Assembly: GCA_024305745.1 (NCBI GenBank)
Contig: JAHRBS010000011.1
Span: 248,001 to 312,000, forward strand
Length of the DNA: 64,000 bases
From: Polyporus tsugae
Lineage: Eukaryota; Basidiomycota; Agaricomycetes; Polyporales; Polyporaceae
Direction of reading: 5' to 3'
Position 1 is the first letter of the stretch; each line of letters begins with the position of its first letter. This document shows, piece by piece, positions 60,562 to 64,000 of this stretch. A program made the translations under genes and the position numbers. Under the pieces are notes generated by a model, which was not told where the DNA came from, searched no databases, and saw nothing but the letters and a program-made list of their open reading frames with translations.

Positions 60562-62798
60562 GCATTTCTCGAGGAGCGACGCCTTATGTTCGGCGCGAAC
60601 ATCGTCAGGTTCCCAACGGGAGGCGAAGTCGCTGCTGCGGCTCATGTGGCCCCCGTCCCTACTTCTCCACCCTCTCTATCCTCCCATTCTGCTGACGATG
60701 GGTAAGTTTCCAATTTCTGACGCGTTCTCTGGATGCTCTCTCTGACACTCAACCACAGCTTCCCTCATGATAATTGCCGCATCCCTGCGACAGAGTCTTC
60801 CTCTCCGGACACAATGTCAACTGCGACGAGTCCGAGTCCGGCGCCATCAATGAATCCGACGCGATCAAGAAGGTCTCGTACCTCAAGTCTCGAAGACCGA
60901 GAGCGCGCTCCTTAAGTTCACGAAGGAGAACAGATGGGCCGACTACAAGGGTACGCGCGAGTCCGCCGCCATCATCCATGATCCCCTTCTCGAGCGAGCA
61001 CAAGGGCACGGGCGTTGTCGTCCAGCTCAACGAGCGTCTACCGCAAGGGCGCGAGCGAGATCCTCACGAAGCGCAGCAAGAAGCTCATCATCGTCGCGCG
61101 GGGATCGAAGCAGACCAACGACATCGAGACGGTCGAGATCGATGAGTTCGCGCGTGGTACCATCCAGCGGACGATCATCTTCTACGCTAACCAGATGCTC
61201 CGGACGATTGCTGTGTGTTATCGCGACTTTGAGTCCTGGCCGCCGCAGGGCGTGGACGCAGAGTCCAACGATGAGGTGCGTACATTGCTGACCGTCTCTC
61301 TGGAATACTACTTAAACCCGTTGCAGGTTTCTTACGAAGCGCTCTCCCCAAGACCTCACGCTCATTGCCATCACCGCTATCGAGGATCCCCTCCGTCCCG
61401 GTGTTCGAGGAGCCGTTGCGACAACGGCGCGTATCCGTCAAGATGTGCACTGGCGACAACGTCCCCACCACCCGTTCGATCTGGTATCTACAGCGCTGGT
61501 GGTATGATCATGGAAGTCTTCCGACAGCTCGACAGGCAAGATTTGCTCGACGTCGTCCCTCGGCTCCAGGTGCTCGCGCGTTTGTCTCCGGAGGACAAGA
61601 AGCTCCTCGTCGACACTCTTCGTGACCTTGGGGAGATCGTCGGCGTCACCGGCGATGGGACGAACCACGGTCCCGCTCTCAAGACTGCGCATGTCGATTT
61701 CTCGATGGGCATTGCTGGCACCGAGGTGGCGAAGGAGGCTTCCGACATCATCCTTATGGACGACAACTTCGCATCCATCGTTAAAGCGATAATGTGGGGT
61801 CAGTGCGTCAACGATGCCATTTGGAAGTTCCTCCAGTTCCAGATCTCGACCAACATCATTGCTGTCATCATCACCTTCGTCTCTGCTGTCGCTTCCACCC
61901 AGGAGGAGTCTGTCCTCTCTGCGGTGCAGCTGTTTTGGATCAACATCATCATGGACACTTTCGCAGCTCTTGCGCTGGCGACGGACCCGGCGAGCCCCTC
62001 CCTACTCGACTGCAAGCCGGACAAGAAGACTGCGCCGCTGTTCTCTATTGATATGTACAAGCAGATTCTCGGACAGTCCACATACCAGACCATCATTACC
62101 CTAATTTTCTACTTCCTCGGTGCTCGTATTCTTGGCCAACAACACTCCGACGACAGCACCACGCAGAAGCACAACGACCTGGTAGTTCAGACCTTGGTGT
62201 TCAACTTGTTCGTCTTCGCTCAGATTTTCAACTCTATCAATTCTCGCCAGCTATAATCGCCTTAATGTTTTCGAAGGCATTACCCGCAACTATTACTTCA
62301 TGGGTATCACCCTCCTCGGTACGTGTGACTGAATTGTCCGTTACTGGCCGCCTTGCTGAACGTCTTTCCAGAGGTCGCAGTACAGATCCTGATTGTGTTC
62401 GTCGGCGGCGCCACTTTCCAGGTGACTCCTATCAGTGGCCGCGAGTGGGTATCGCCATCGCGCTCAGTGTCGTATCCCTTCCGCTCGGCGCGCTCTTCCG
62501 CTGAATTCCCAACGCGGCTCTCGAGCGGTTCTTCATCAAGGTCCGGCTCATGCCTAACCCGAACGTCCTGCCGACCGTTCAGCCAGAGGCGGAATTAGTC
62601 TCCATCGCCGACCATATATCTGATATAGATGACAGTCGCTATTAGTATATAAGGCGGAATGGAATTCGGCGATTCAACTCGTCCGCGACAATCTCAACAC
62701 GTTCTCACATGTCCGCAGTGCCCGTATGCGGGCATCGTCGTACGTGGGCAAGAGCCGGAACGCCCGCCTCGCCCCGGAGTCTCACGTCGAACTGTGAG
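60562..62798 (+). pseudogene. Pmc1-type vacuolar Ca2+-ATPase pseudogene
   Basis: Collinear pieces of a P-type Ca2+-ATPase: LEERRLMFGAN then REAKSLLRLMW; CDRVFLSGHNVNCDES ... ESDAIKK, where the actuator TGES motif reads INES; KTESALLKFTKENRWADYK; YRKGASEILTKRSKKL ... QMLRTIAVCYRDFESWPP; DLTLIAITAIEDPLRPGV; SVKMCTGDNV. An open frame then runs from SGIYSAGGMIMEVFRQLD to FVFAQIFNSINSRQL (about 61486-62253). The tail follows in shifted frames (RLNVFEGITRNYYFMGITLL; AVQILIVFVGGATFQVT; WNSAIQLVRDNLNTFSHV, ending TGA near 62798). The phosphorylation-site DKTGT region is deleted, and the hinge motif has His for Asp (TGDGTNHGPAL). Single-base losses and a TGA for Cys after GALFR also disable it. Such pumps load Ca2+ into the vacuole. 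Confidence 0.88.
62596..62651. mobile_element. 56-bp insertion with 9-bp target duplication inside Ca2+-ATPase tail
   Basis: The direct repeat AGGCGGAAT (62587-62595 and 62652-62660) flanks a 56-bp AT-rich segment that splits the otherwise continuous QPEAE / WNSAIQLV coding sequence. A 9-bp duplication suggests a Mutator-like or other TIR element remnant; no clear terminal inverted repeat was seen. Confidence 0.6.
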
Positions 62799-63143
62799 TC
62801 CCATCAGCGGCTTTCATTCCGCGTCCGTTGCCAGGGTCCTAACTTCACTTTGGCCAGACCGTCCATTATGACCATGGTTCCTTCGCTCATCGCCTCTTCT
62901 ATCGGCGCTGGATGGGCACCACAATCGCCTACCGGCTTGTCCAACCCGGCGAGCTTCGACCCGTCGAAGTCGTCGGTCGCCCTGTGTGAAGGTAAAATTC
63001 AGATCCATCCTGACACCAAGCCGGACGATCCCGTCATGCAGCGGTGGGGTTCTGTTATGAGAACGACCTAGACGAACGCGATGGCACATACGGACCGTAC
63101 ACATCGCGCATACACGATACGACACCCCATGAAGTGATATTAC
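62799..63143. other. spacer between Ca2+-ATPase copies
   Basis: No assignable feature; some phrases resemble eroded ATPase sequence. Confidence 0.35.
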
Positions 63144-63350
63144 ATTGGCGGCGGACCCGGCGAGCCCCTCCCTCGACCGCAAGCCGGACAAGATTGCCGC
63201 TGTTCTCGGACAGTCCACTTACCAGACCGTCATGGCTACCCTCATCGGTACGTGCGTTGAACTGCTGCTTACGCCGCGTCTTGCTGACTGTCTCCATAGA
63301 AGTTGTAGTATAGATCCTGAATGTGTTCGTCGGAGCGCTGCGGCGCAGGT
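63144..63350 (+). pseudogene. second Ca2+-ATPase C-terminal fragment
   Basis: LAADPASPSLDRKPDKIAAV and LGQSTYQTVMATLI repeat the segments ALATDPASPSLLDCKPDKK and LGQSTYQTIITLI of the larger pseudogene, with deletions between them. An intron remnant GTACGTGCG...CATAG and ILNVFVGAL follow, paralleling the 62318-62371 intron and ILIVFVGGA. A partial duplication, further decayed. Confidence 0.75.
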
Positions 63351-63582
63351 GGCTCCTATCGGTGATTGCCATCGCTTGGTGTTGTCTCGCTCCCGCTTGG
63401 CGCGCTCCTCCACTTCGACTAAGAGAGTACCACGCAGCTCGTCTCGTCCGTGTTGCTCAAGGACGCATCGTGGAATGCAGAGAACCCGCTCAACGCGAAC
63501 TTTGCTCGGTCGCCCTTGGCAGCAGAGAGTTTGGTGTGCTCGAGATATACACGTGCGACGAGTAGCCGAGGACGCGCAGGAC

Positions 63583-63660
63583 GGTGGGTTTGTTTACGGC
63601 ATGGATCTCGAGGAGCAGCAACGCGTGTTCGGCATCAACGTCCTCCCGACTCGGGAGATG
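63583..63660 (+). pseudogene. Ca2+-ATPase N-terminal fragment
   Basis: GGFVYGMDLEEQQRVFGINV plus LPTRE matches the conserved cytosolic N-terminal block of Pmc1-type pumps and is better preserved than LEERRLMFGANIV at 60562. It is followed by unrelated sequence. Confidence 0.6.
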
Positions 63661-63721
63661 CACACTGTCGTTGAGAAAGGACTCAAAACAGATGCAGGCC
63701 GAGCATCCAACCCTCCAACAT

Positions 63722-63880
63722 CTCCCATCCTCCCGCAGACACCCTCTTCGTAGCCTCTGCGTGCACTCAATCCATCCTCCCAACAATGCTGAGGGCAACA
63801 AGGCCACAGCACCTCTGCCAGTCTGTACGTGCCAGGGCACCTGATGCCTCCGACGTCCTCCGCGACTGGTTCGGCTTGGA
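63722..63880 (+). repeat. unit X, uninterrupted copy
   Basis: Similar to 59314-59463 joined directly to 60510-60545 (CGACTG-TTCGGCTTGGAG); represents the empty site of the hAT-like insertion. Confidence 0.7.
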
Positions 63881-64000
63881 GTCAACTGCCATAACCTTTT
63901 CCTCACAGGCCTTTCAGATCGCCGCGAAACCTGGGACACCGCCTCTTGGACATCTCAACTCGACGTGCACGACGTTATGCCGCTTCCGCATCAGCCGTTC
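63881..64000. other. window end, no gene recognised
   Basis: A plus-strand frame continues (SSQAFQIAAKPGTPPLGHL) to the window edge; not assignable. Confidence 0.3.

Overview
The window looks like a transposon-rich, gene-poor stretch of a filamentous fungal chromosome, most likely an agaricomycete basidiomycete. The host genes have many 50-75 nt GT-AG introns with CTRAC-type branch sites. They belong to families typical of mushroom-forming fungi: an alpha-type kinase, a GRAM-domain membrane protein, a Rec8/Rad21-type cohesin subunit and an integrase-core DDE protein with the HVDGHEK motif. No tRNA, rRNA or CRISPR could be supported.  Layout: bases 1-6115 hold the 3' part of a decayed Ty3/gypsy chromoviral retrotransposon; its 5' end lies outside the window. 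It has gag, protease, RT, RNase H, integrase and a chromodomain, broken by stop codons and a gag frameshift. Three nearly identical Ty1/copia elements lie in the same orientation at 6116-12478, 29220-35589 and 48776-55145, with 328-bp LTRs. Between 12.5 and 24.5 kb there are mostly short repeats and broken enzyme genes (an NAD-dependent epimerase/reductase and a nitronate monooxygenase). An apparently intact alpha-kinase gene occupies 24.5-27.0 kb (minus). From 35.6 to 47.4 kb is the best host-gene island: uncharacterised minus-strand genes, a GRAM-domain gene (+), a 3'-truncated Rec8-like gene (+), a DDE integrase-core gene (-) and a Ser/Pro/Gln-rich protein gene (-). From 55 kb to the end are pseudogenes of a 2-oxoglutarate Fe(II) oxygenase and a Pmc1-type Ca2+-ATPase. 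The latter is accompanied by partial duplicates and has an ATPase-adjacent sequence interrupted by a 1,038-bp hAT-like element.  How the parts relate: the copia family is the active-looking component. All three copies share three expression features read directly from the sequence. (1) A consensus spliceosomal intron runs from the 5' LTR to just before the gag start and contains the primer binding site. (2) The primer binding site matches the anticodon region, not the 3' end, of initiator tRNA-Met, as in Drosophila copia. (3) Gag-protease-integrase and RT-RNase H lie in different frames, joined at a conserved UUU-C site, with an AUGGUUGA start/stop overlap just downstream. Copies 1 and 3 have perfect 5-bp target duplications. 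Copy 2 does not, and an AAA-ATPase remnant is cut at its left edge, so it probably marks a rearrangement breakpoint. Gene structures were inferred by eye from reading frames and splice signals, so exon borders are approximate unless positions are given.
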